Origin: JAWCQZ01 sp964486625
GTDB lineage: Archaea > Halobacteriota > Syntropharchaeia > JACQPP01
Length of the DNA stretch: 33,923 nucleotides
Direction of reading: 5' to 3'
Assembly: GCA_964486625.1 (NCBI GenBank)
Contig: CAZANW010000015.1
Coordinates: forward strand, 1-33,923
This document shows, one piece after another, positions 6,715-12,545 of the stretch. The notes below the pieces were generated by a model. The model saw only the letters and a list, made by a program, of their open reading frames with translations, was not told where the DNA came from and made no database searches. The position numbers were made by a program, and so were the translations under genes. Each line of letters begins with the position of its first letter. Position 1 is the stretch's first letter.

Positions 6715-7644
6715 GTGCAGTTCTTCGCCCAGCACCCCTTCGTCCTGGCCGTTCTCCTCTTCATCGTCGTCCTCTCGCTGATTTTCGTCGCCCTGGTCTT
6801 CGCGGGCGTCCTCGGGCCCCGGGCCCGGGAGCGGCTGGAGCGGCGGCGGCAGGCGATGGCCGCCCTGGGCGAGAAGCGGAAACTGAGCCTCGTCGAGCGG
6901 ACCTACCTGCTGCTCTTCGCCTGGGTGGACGAGCGGCTGCGGCTCAGGCACATGAGCCGCCAGATGCTCCTGCTCCCCGCCCGCGACGCCTACTACACGA
7001 TTCACCGCCAGATGCCGACCTCCCACTCGGACAAATACAACGTGAAGTCGGTCTGGGCGTGGTATCCCTTTTACTGCCTCGGGGGGCTCGCCTTCGTGGC
7101 CTTCCTCGAACTGACCATCACCGGCATCATCCTCGGCTTCTACTACGACCCCGCCGGGGCGGGCATCGAGACCGGGGTGGAGAGCAAGGCCCACGCGAGC
7201 CTCGGATACATCATGAACGAGGTCCCCTTCGGCTTCGTCGTCCGCTCCCTCCACCACTGGGGGACCCACCTCATGGTGGCGATCGTCTTCCTCCACATGA
7301 TGCGCGTGTTTTTCACGGGCGCCTACAAGAGCCCCCGGGAACTCAACTGGATTCTCGGCATCATCCTCCTGAACGTGACCCTCTTCTTCGGCTACTCAGG
7401 CTACCTGCTGCCGGCCGACGACCTGGCCGCGGGCGCGGCCACCATCGGCATCAACATGGCCAACTCCCTGCCGGTGGTCGGCCCCTTCTTCGCCCAGCTG
7501 GTCTTCGGGGGGGTGACCCTCGGCGGGGCCACCATCACCCGGATGTACTGGTTTCACATTTTCATCCTCCCGGCCATCGGGACCGTCCTGATGCTCCTCC
7601 ACATGCTGATTGTGTGGGTCCAGGGGGTGGCGGAGCCCCATTGA
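6715..7644 (+). CDS. Cytochrome b6-like subunit with conserved haem c_n cysteine
   Basis: A 309-residue di-haem cytochrome b, N-terminal (b6-like) half. Haem ligands are H180/H194 (spacing 14) and H281/H296 (spacing 15, the b6 spacing rather than the 14 of mitochondrial-type b). The segment 'FYCLGGLAFVAFLELTITG' aligns with the start of b6 helix A, so Cys121 falls on the b6 Cys35 that binds haem c_n covalently. An N-terminal extension of ~105 residues carries an extra membrane helix (about 9-31) and a basic stretch 'RARERLERRR'. GTG (6715) is used as start, 3 nt after the Rieske stop. The second half of the b subunit is encoded by the gene at 7715, so this is a split b6/subunit IV arrangement. 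Confidence 0.93.
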   Translation: MQFFAQHPFVLAVLLFIVVLSLIFVALVFAGVLGPRARERLERRRQAMAALGEKRKLSLVERTYLLLFAWVDERLRLRHMSRQMLLLPARDAYYTIHRQMPTSHSDKYNVKSVWAWYPFYCLGGLAFVAFLELTITGIILGFYYDPAGAGIETGVESKAHASLGYIMNEVPFGFVVRSLHHWGTHLMVAIVFLHMMRVFFTGAYKSPRELNWILGIILLNVTLFFGYSGYLLPADDLAAGAATIGINMANSLPVVGPFFAQLVFGGVTLGGATITRMYWFHIFILPAIGTVLMLLHMLIVWVQGVAEPH

Positions 7645-7664
7645 AAGAGGAGGACACCATCGCG

Positions 7665-7715
7665 ATGATTCCATCCATCCTCGTTTACCGCCCGAAGGGC
7701 GGAGCCCCGTTCTGA
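7665..7715 (+). CDS. Possible 16-residue micro-ORF between the two cytochrome b genes
   Basis: ATG 7665 opens a 16-codon frame, MIPSILVYRPKGGAPF, that ends in TGA at 7713-7715. It overlaps the next start as TGATG, the same junction type seen elsewhere in this operon. A purine-rich GAGGAGG (7647-7653) lies 11 nt upstream. It could be a coupling or leader peptide for the downstream subunit, or a chance ORF. No family is recognisable. Confidence 0.35.
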   Translation: MIPSILVYRPKGGAPF

Positions 7716-8722
7716 TGTCCCTTCTGGACCTGACGAAGGAATACCTCGCCGTCCGAACCGAGCTCGACAAGAAATACGAGGCGCAATACGCCCGGAGCCT
7801 CGGCTACAAACTCTTCGAGGGGCGCCCCTTCTGGCCCTACGAGGCGGTGCGGGACCTCATCATCATCGCCTTCTTCATGGCGATTCTCTTCGCCCTCACC
7901 GCCTTCGTCCCGCCGCCCCTGAACCCGCCGGGAAACCTCCAGGCCCAGAGTGAGTTCATCTTCCCCGACTGGTATCTCCTCTGGTCCTACGGCCTCCTGA
8001 AGCTGCCCGAGGACTACCCCGACATCAACCCGCTCCTGAACCTCTTCGGGCTCTCCACCCCGAACAGCGCCATCTTCTGGGGGACCGCCCTCTCCGGAGT
8101 CCCGCTCATCATTCTCACCCTCTGGCCCTTCCTCGACCGCGGCAAGGAGAAGCGGCCCGTGGCGGCCCCTCTCCGGACCGCCTTCGGGGTCTGGGGAATT
8201 GTATTCATGGCGACCATCTCGATGTATTCGGTGAACATGATCATCCACAAGGTCTACTTCTCGGGGGTCAGCCAGGACGTCGTCTTCTTCAACCTCAAGG
8301 TCATCACCTACCTCCTCCCCATCCCGGTGGGGGTCGGGAGCTATTACTGGCTCAAGAGCCTCCAGAAGGGCTACGAATACAAGTTGAACCGGTGCTACCA
8401 GTGCTGGCTCTGCGACGACGCCTGCCCGGTCACCGAGGTCACCCGCGCCACCGGGGCCAAGCACAACCCGAAACTGAACCTCATCTACAACTCCTACCAG
8501 AAGCAGTTCGACGGCGTGGGGCTCTGGGAGTGCCTCACCTGCGGCGCCTGCACCGCGGTCTGTCCCGAGGAGATCGACTACGACGCCTACGTCCTCTACA
8601 TGCGGCGGGTCGCCATGGGCCTGGAGAAGTTCGACCCGAAGAAGACCTTCGTCAAGCCCCACCCCATGGGCTCGCTGCGCGTCGAGGGGGCGGACCGGGC
8701 CTCGCGGCTGCCCGCGGTCTGA
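7715..8722 (+). CDS. Cytochrome b subunit IV-like protein fused to 2x[4Fe-4S] ferredoxin domain
   Basis: A 335-residue fusion. Residues 1-215 resemble cytochrome b6f subunit IV / the C-terminal half of cytochrome b. They include membrane helices at about 44-64, 120-139, 155-178 and 190-212, and the Qo-site motif P84-D85-W86-Y87 ('FIFPDWYLLW'), where most complexes have PEWY. Residues 225-290 carry two ferredoxin cluster motifs, C227/C230/C233/C237-P and C273/C276/C279/C283-P, predicted to lie on the cytoplasmic face after the last helix. The domain resembles the HdrC-like dicluster type. Start ATG 7715 overlaps a micro-ORF stop. The stop overlaps the next start as TGATG. The fusion suggests electron exchange between the low-potential side of the quinol complex and a cytoplasmic carrier, which is inference. 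Confidence 0.9.
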   Translation: MSLLDLTKEYLAVRTELDKKYEAQYARSLGYKLFEGRPFWPYEAVRDLIIIAFFMAILFALTAFVPPPLNPPGNLQAQSEFIFPDWYLLWSYGLLKLPEDYPDINPLLNLFGLSTPNSAIFWGTALSGVPLIILTLWPFLDRGKEKRPVAAPLRTAFGVWGIVFMATISMYSVNMIIHKVYFSGVSQDVVFFNLKVITYLLPIPVGVGSYYWLKSLQKGYEYKLNRCYQCWLCDDACPVTEVTRATGAKHNPKLNLIYNSYQKQFDGVGLWECLTCGACTAVCPEEIDYDAYVLYMRRVAMGLEKFDPKKTFVKPHPMGSLRVEGADRASRLPAV

Positions 8723-9033
8723 TGGCCCTCTTCGGCGGGAGCGCCGGCCGGGAGGCCCGCAACGCGATGCGGGCCCGGCTCCGGCAGGGGCGGTTCCTCT
8801 TCCCCCCCTTCAAGGGGACCTACTCCTTCGGGACCATCCGGGCGGTCCTCCTCGGATGCAAATTGGGGGGCGTGGCGCTGGTCACCGTGGCCTCGGAGCG
8901 GCTCTTCGCTGCGGTGGGCACGCGGGCGCTCTCCGACGTCGTCCTCGGCCTCCTCTTCCTGAACCTCGGGCTCTTCGTTTTCCTCCTGCCCCGGAAGGTC
9001 TCGATGGTCGAGGAGCCGACGGGCCCCTCCTGA
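8722..9033 (+). CDS. Small two-helix membrane protein of the cytochrome operon (unknown)
   Basis: A 103-residue protein whose ATG overlaps the stop of the ferredoxin-fused subunit (TGATG). The first ~40 residues are basic ('GREARNAMRARLRQGRF') and a 'FPPFKGTYSFGTIRAVLLG' segment leads into a hydrophobic helix (about 40-60). A second helix (about 72-90) ends in 'LLPRKVSMVEEP'. No known motif was seen. The tight coupling suggests a small structural subunit of the complex, like the small subunits of b6f or bc1. That is inference from position. Confidence 0.7.
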   Translation: MALFGGSAGREARNAMRARLRQGRFLFPPFKGTYSFGTIRAVLLGCKLGGVALVTVASERLFAAVGTRALSDVVLGLLFLNLGLFVFLLPRKVSMVEEPTGPS

Positions 9034-9073
9034 ACCCCACGAAAGTTATTGAAAGGGGCCGGGCAGGAAACCG

Positions 9074-9997
9074 ATGGCTGGAGATTCCAGGGGCGAAGCC
9101 CCGCCCTCGGTGGGCCAGGTCCTGAAATACCTCTGGCAACTGAGCCTGCCCGAGTTCTGGATGGTGTCCATCTTCCCGGTCTACATCGGCTACGTCCTCG
9201 GCTCGAAAACGATGGTCCCGAGCGTCGAGTCGGTCCTCGGCATCATCATCATGGGCCCCCTCATCATGGGCTCGACCCTGATGCTGAACGAGTATTACGA
9301 CCGGGAAATCGACCTGAAAAACCCCCGGAAGGCGAAGTCGCCCCTGGTCCGGGGCCTGGTGGAGCCCGAGAACGCCTTCCGGGCCGCCGTGGCCCTCATG
9401 GCCCTCGGCTTCATGCTCGGCCTCGTCATCTCCCCCGCCTTCGCCGTGGTCGTCTTCGCGGCGATTCTCCTCTCCCTCGCCTACTCGGTCCCCGCCATCC
9501 GGTTCAAGGCGCTCCCGGGGGCCGACCTCTACGTGAACGCGGTCGGGCTCGGCGTCCTCTGCCCCCTCGCGGGCTACTTCACGGTTGCAAACCCCGCCGT
9601 CCCGTTCCCCTACCCATTCCTCGCGGTCTCCCTCACCGGCCTCGGCGCGGCCTACATCCCCACGACCATGATGGATTACGACGTGGACCGGGAGGCGGGC
9701 ATCCACTCCCTCTCGGTCAAACTGGGCCGGAGGCGGGCGTGGGCCCTCGGCGTCGGGTTCATCGCCGCGTCCATCGGCACGATTGTCGCCCTCGGCGTCC
9801 TCGACGCGGCCCCCTTCTCCCGGGCCGTCCTGGAGCGCATCGCGGGGCTCCTGGCGGCGACCGTGGGCCTCTACGCCTGGTTCGTGCGGCGCATGGACTA
9901 CCGGACCTACTGGACCTACATCGCGCTCATCACCCTCACGATGGGCATCAACATCCTCCTCTGGCTCCTGTGGTACACCGGGGTGTGGGTGCTCTAG
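9074..9997 (+). CDS. UbiA-family prenyltransferase
   Basis: A 307-residue polytopic membrane enzyme of the UbiA superfamily, about eight or nine helices. The first Asp-rich motif is 'NEYYDREID' (N-x3-D-x3-D) and the second is 'DYDVDREAG'. Both bind the prenyl diphosphate-Mg2+. 'KSPLVRGLV' after motif 1 corresponds to the 'RP..SG' loop of relatives. UbiA enzymes prenylate aromatic acids (quinone synthesis), chlorophyllide, protohaem, or glycerol phosphate lipids in archaea. Its position 40 nt downstream of a quinol-oxidising complex favours a quinone-pathway role, but an archaeal lipid role cannot be excluded. A weak TATA-like GTTATTG lies ~27 nt upstream of the ATG. The stop codon runs into repeat copy A. 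Confidence 0.88.
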   Translation: MAGDSRGEAPPSVGQVLKYLWQLSLPEFWMVSIFPVYIGYVLGSKTMVPSVESVLGIIIMGPLIMGSTLMLNEYYDREIDLKNPRKAKSPLVRGLVEPENAFRAAVALMALGFMLGLVISPAFAVVVFAAILLSLAYSVPAIRFKALPGADLYVNAVGLGVLCPLAGYFTVANPAVPFPYPFLAVSLTGLGAAYIPTTMMDYDVDREAGIHSLSVKLGRRRAWALGVGFIAASIGTIVALGVLDAAPFSRAVLERIAGLLAATVGLYAWFVRRMDYRTYWTYIALITLTMGINILLWLLWYTGVWVL

Positions 9998-10076
9998 CCC
10001 GCAGCTCGTTCCTCGCTGCGGGCGTAAAAGAGCGAGAGAAATGATATGACCGGCGATGGCCCCGGTCTACCTGGGA
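9995..10076 (+). repeat. Interspersed repeat, copy A (starts at the UbiA stop codon)
   Basis: The copy begins with the UbiA stop TAG, followed by a perfect 9-bp hairpin (9997-10005 with 10015-10023, loop 10006-10014). Then comes GTAAAAGAGCGAGAGAAATG, ATATGA and GGCCCCGGTCTACC. The same order, including the TAG stop, hairpin and downstream block, is found on the opposite strand at copy B. No oligo-T run follows the hairpin. Similarity to copy B fades after about 10076. A further short piece (GTGATATGA plus a degenerate GATAGCCC) recurs near 10099. Confidence 0.75.
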
Positions 10077-10164
10077 TTGAGATTAACAAACAAGAATGTG
10101 ATATGACACGATAGCCCTCGCATCCGGATTGGACGTAACTGTGCGGGCCGTCTCCAACCCCCTA

Positions 10165-10311
10165 CTATTTTGTGTATCTTTCAGGGCTCGCGTCGAACAG
10201 CCGTTTGCATCCCAAACTGCAGAATGCGTAGACCTTCTCCTTGTGGACCGAGGTCCATTTCGGGTTCTCTCCATCGACGGGCATTCGGCAGACGGGGTCC
10301 CGGGCGGCCAT
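10165..10311 (-). CDS. YHS-domain metal-binding mini-protein (48 residues)
   Basis: This short gene reads MAARDPVCRMPVDGENPKWT at its start, continues with 'KVYAFCSLGCKRLFD' and ends 'ASPERYTK'. That is a complete YHS domain: 'DPVC.M.V' (Cys8), a tyrosine strand, and 'FCS.GCK..F' (Cys31, Cys35). YHS domains bind metal ions and often occur as stand-alone proteins or attached to metal-transport ATPases and copper chaperones. Here no metal transporter is adjacent. The gene stands alone between repeat copies A and B, with a TATA-like box ~30 nt upstream and a GGAGGAG about 16 nt before the ATG. Codon-level preservation of the whole domain argues for a real gene. Confidence 0.85.
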   Translation of the reverse strand: MAARDPVCRMPVDGENPKWTSVHKEKVYAFCSLGCKRLFDASPERYTK

Positions 10312-10323
10312 AATGTGGAAGGG

Positions 10324-10467
10324 ACTCCTCCGGTTCAATTAAATCCCTTATGGCGAATTGCGCCAGAGGGGGCGAAGAAATACCCAGCCGCGGATAGACC
10401 GGGGCCATCATTTCATATCACTTCTCTCAATCTTCTACGCCCGCACCGACACTGGAGGCGCGGGCTA
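10324..10467 (-). repeat. Interspersed repeat, copy B (starts at the YIP1-gene stop codon)
   Basis: Read on the minus strand, this copy begins with the TAG stop of the YIP1-like gene and a GCCCGC...GCGGGC hairpin (10460-10465 with 10439-10444). GTAGAAGATTGAGAGAAGTG, ATATGA, GGCCCCGGTCTATCCGCGGC and 'GGTATTTCTTCGCCCCCTCT' follow, and it ends near CCGGAGGAGT. Copies A and B share the stop, hairpin and first ~60 bp. Copies B and C share the remaining ~110 bp with scattered substitutions. A conserved CCC...GTCTATCC...GGG stem-loop can be drawn in B and C. Confidence 0.8.
10336..10345 (-). promoter_or_regulatory. TATA-like box for the YHS mini-gene
   Basis: The minus strand reads GATTTAATTG about 30 nt before the ATG at 10311. 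It falls in an 11-nt stretch that is present in repeat copy B but absent from copy C. Confidence 0.4.
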
Positions 10468-11031
10468 GTGCAGCCAGACGTAAACCCGGGCGATGGAGCC
10501 CTGGACGGCCGCGCTGAGGAAGTAGACGAGGACGTAGGCCGCAGCCGCCCGCCGCGTCGAGAGGCCCGCGGTCTCCCGCAGGTAGAGGAAGCCCAGGACC
10601 GCCGACCAGAGGAGGACGCCCGCCATCACGCCGAGGAAGGGGACCTTGTCGAGGACCGCGAAGTTGCGCCCCTCGGTCCGGAGGAAGACCGGGAGCAGGA
10701 GGAGGAGCCCCACGAGGACCGGGGTCATGGAGAGGCCGCTCGCCTCCACCAGCGCGTCGGGGTCGAGGTGCCCCCGGAAGAGCCGCACCACCAAGGCGGT
10801 GAGCGCGAGGGCGGCGAGCCACGCCCCGAGAATCAGCGTCCCCCACATGCCGAAGTAGTAGGGGTCGAACCAGCGCCGGGAGGCCGCCCAGGAGGCCACG
10901 AATCCCCCGAGGAGGACTGGGACGAGGACCCACAGGACCGCCGGCCAGGGCCGCGGGCTCTCGCGAATCTCCCGGAGGACCCGCCGGGGGCGGAGGACGA
11001 TGGAGGCCAGCCGGCCCCAGAAGGGGTCCAT
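10465..11031 (-). CDS. YIP1-like multi-pass membrane protein
   Basis: A 188-residue membrane protein with about five helices. The N-terminus 'MDPFWGRLASIVLRPRRVLREIRESPRPW' followed by a long hydrophobic segment is typical of prokaryotic YIP1-domain proteins, which start with a short amphipathic stretch ('..P...F..I....') and carry five helices. The function of prokaryotic YIP1 proteins is largely unknown. It is transcribed divergently from the metallophosphoesterase gene across 56 bp. Its stop codon is the first element of repeat copy B. Confidence is good for 'membrane protein' and moderate for the YIP1 assignment. Confidence 0.65.
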   Translation of the reverse strand: MDPFWGRLASIVLRPRRVLREIRESPRPWPAVLWVLVPVLLGGFVASWAASRRWFDPYYFGMWGTLILGAWLAALALTALVVRLFRGHLDPDALVEASGLSMTPVLVGLLLLLPVFLRTEGRNFAVLDKVPFLGVMAGVLLWSAVLGFLYLRETAGLSTRRAAAAYVLVYFLSAAVQGSIARVYVWLH

Positions 11032-11051
11032 GGGGGTCCAGGGGGGGCGCT

Positions 11052-11084
11052 CAAAAGAATCTTATCCCGGGGGGGAGTCTCCCC
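11052..11084. promoter_or_regulatory. Divergent promoter region with a GC hairpin
   Basis: An AT-rich patch, CAAAAGAATCTTATC (11052-11066), lies ~25 nt from both divergent starts (11031 minus, 11088 plus) and could hold back-to-back TATA boxes. It is followed by the inverted repeat GGGGGAG-T-CTCCCCC just upstream of the plus-strand ATG, a possible operator. Confidence 0.4.
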
Positions 11085-11087
11085 CAA

Positions 11088-12266
11088 ATGCGCTACCTTC
11101 TCCTCCCCCTGGGCGCTCTCCTCCTCTCTCTCGTCCTGGTCATCCAGGGGGCGACCAACCCGGGGTTCCCGGGGAACGCCCCGGGCCCCGCCGGGCCCAC
11201 GGCGCCTCTCCCCCGCGTCATCGGGGTGGGGGGCGTGGCGGGCTGGGTGGACAACCGGACCTACGCCACCCCCTACAACGCTTCCCTCTTCTGCGTCGCC
11301 CAGGTCTCCGACTTCCAGTTGCAGGACCCGTGGACCCAGGACCTGGAGCCCATCCGGACCGCCTTGCGGAACATTGACGAAATCACCCCCACTTTCGTGG
11401 TTGTGACCGGGGACCTCTCGGAATACGGCTGGCCGAGCGAGTGGGAACGCTACAAGTCCCTGGAGCGCATCCTCACGGTGCCGGTCTATCCAGTCCCCGG
11501 GAACCATGACACCTACGGCGACCCGTTCCTCGTCACCTACCGGACCATGATTGGCCCCCCGAACTACACCTTCGACTTCCTGGGCCACCTCTTCGTGGGC
11601 CTGGACACAACGACCCCCCGGTTTACCCAGGGGCGCCTCTTCCCCGACCGGCTCGCCTGGCTGGAGGGCGTCCTGAAGGAGGCCCGGGACCGGAAGGCCC
11701 AGACGGTCACCCTCTTCTCCCACCACGGCCCCATCCAGCACCCGCAGGCGCTCACCGAGCCCCTCTTCGGGTCGGGGGAAGGGCCCTCCATCCCCGTCCT
11801 CCCCTTCCTCCGGCAGCGGGCCGAGGCCCTGGCCCTCCTGGAGCGCTACAACGTCACCGCCTGGCTCTTCGGCCACGAGCACGTGAACTGGGAGGAGAGG
11901 CGCGGGCAGACCTGGCTCCTCGACACCGGCGACATCGGCGGCAAGCCCTTCGACACCGTGCCCGTGGAGCCCAAGCCCGTCAACTCCTACCGGCTCGTCT
12001 GCTACGAGAACAACCAAATCGGGTTCCGCGAGTGGGTCCCGAGGGACGGGGGGCTCGTGGTGAACCGCTCTGCCGACCGGAAGGAGGTCCGCATCCGGAA
12101 CAACTTCACCTCGGACTACCCGCTGGCGGTCGTGCGGCTGCCCATCTGCCGCGACGAGCCCATCGAGGGCGGGTTCGTCCAAGCGGTGGACCGGACCTCC
12201 TGCACGACCTACGTGGGGACGAAACTGCCGGCGGGGAAGGAGCACGTGGTGCGGGTCGTGAGTTAG
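11088..12266 (+). CDS. Secreted calcineurin-like metallophosphoesterase
   Basis: A 392-residue protein with an N-terminal signal segment (about 2-21) and the metallophosphoesterase motif series. These are motif I 'VSDFQL' (D75, with Gln77 where most members have His), motif II G108-D109-L, motif III G138-N139-H140-D141, motif IV 'SHHG' (H212/H213) and motif V G262-H-E-H265. Binuclear metal ligands are therefore present except for the motif I His-to-Gln change. A D-x-Q form of motif I also occurs in CPPED1-like phosphatases. It probably hydrolyses phosphomonoesters or diesters outside the membrane. Substrate is not predictable. A TATA-like CTTATC lies ~25 nt before the ATG. The ~120 residues after motif V show no recognisable domain. 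Confidence 0.88.
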   Translation: MRYLLLPLGALLLSLVLVIQGATNPGFPGNAPGPAGPTAPLPRVIGVGGVAGWVDNRTYATPYNASLFCVAQVSDFQLQDPWTQDLEPIRTALRNIDEITPTFVVVTGDLSEYGWPSEWERYKSLERILTVPVYPVPGNHDTYGDPFLVTYRTMIGPPNYTFDFLGHLFVGLDTTTPRFTQGRLFPDRLAWLEGVLKEARDRKAQTVTLFSHHGPIQHPQALTEPLFGSGEGPSIPVLPFLRQRAEALALLERYNVTAWLFGHEHVNWEERRGQTWLLDTGDIGGKPFDTVPVEPKPVNSYRLVCYENNQIGFREWVPRDGGLVVNRSADRKEVRIRNNFTSDYPLAVVRLPICRDEPIEGGFVQAVDRTSCTTYVGTKLPAGKEHVVRVVS

Positions 12267-12366
12267 ACACGCTTGGACAACCGTGGGAAAGTTGTTGGCC
12301 GCAGAGGGGGGCCCGCTTCCTCGTCAGAACTCGGAAGATGTTTCAGTATTTCAGAAATCGCAAACG

Positions 12367-12516
12367 ACAGCAATATCCCCAGAAAGTGAAAATGGTCAGC
12401 TTTTTGACGAATCACTATCGGCCGACCGTGAGGGGCGAAGAAGCCTATCATAAATGCTTCCCACTGCCGATTGCGATTTTTGTTCAAAAACCTGACCATT
12501 CTCCCAGAAAGTATAT
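12367..12516. repeat. AT-rich palindromic element (inverted arms of ~50 bp)
   Basis: The 279-bp gap between the phosphoesterase and protease genes is clearly richer in A+T than its surroundings and holds an imperfect inverted repeat. The left core (about 12388-12422) contains AATGGTCAGCTTTTTGA and ends ATCGGC. The right core (about 12464-12503) read in reverse complement contains AATGGTCAGGTTTTTGA and ends AATCGGC. Weaker similarity extends outward over CAGAAAGT (left) and its inverted counterpart to a GATATAC-like end. The spacer is ~41 bp. No gene was seen inside. It could be a MITE-like remnant or a large cruciform or regulatory structure upstream of the protease promoter. Confidence 0.65.
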
Positions 12517-12517
12517 C
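12510..12517 (+). promoter_or_regulatory. TATA-like box for the secreted protease gene
   Basis: AGTATATC lies ~32 nt before the ATG at 12546, at the outer edge of the palindromic element. A four-codon frame (ATG 12535, MKGP) ends in TGA overlapping the protease ATG. Confidence 0.45.
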
Positions 12518-12545
12518 GTCCCCCCCCCCGCCCGATGAAGGGGCC

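Noticed and set aside
5455..7296. Minus-strand 613-codon frame opposite the cytochrome operon
   Set aside because: Its composition is acidic and Gly/His-rich without motifs, as expected for the antisense of GC-rich membrane genes. The plus strand has clear redox motifs.
10096..10120. C/D-box small RNA suggested by GTGATATGA/ATGATGG motifs in the repeats
   Set aside because: No CUGA D box or paired terminal stem was found at suitable spacing.
10181..10411. Minus-strand 76-codon frame overlapping the YHS gene and repeat B
   Set aside because: The YHS frame explains the same DNA with a complete domain. The alternative frame resembles copy C only because the DNA repeats.
10018..10440. Repeats A/B as terminal inverted repeats of a complete transposon
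   Set aside because: No transposase lies between them, the arms extend into gene stop codons on both sides, and copy C exists without a partner. I keep this only as an open possibility.
12332..12538. Short plus-strand frame across the gap before the protease gene
   Set aside because: It tracks the AT-rich palindrome, and both strands encode similar-looking but meaningless peptides because of the inverted repeat.
12471..12545. In-frame ATG upstream of the secreted protease that would extend it by 25 residues
   Set aside because: The extension precedes a textbook signal peptide and overlaps the palindromic element and TATA-like box.
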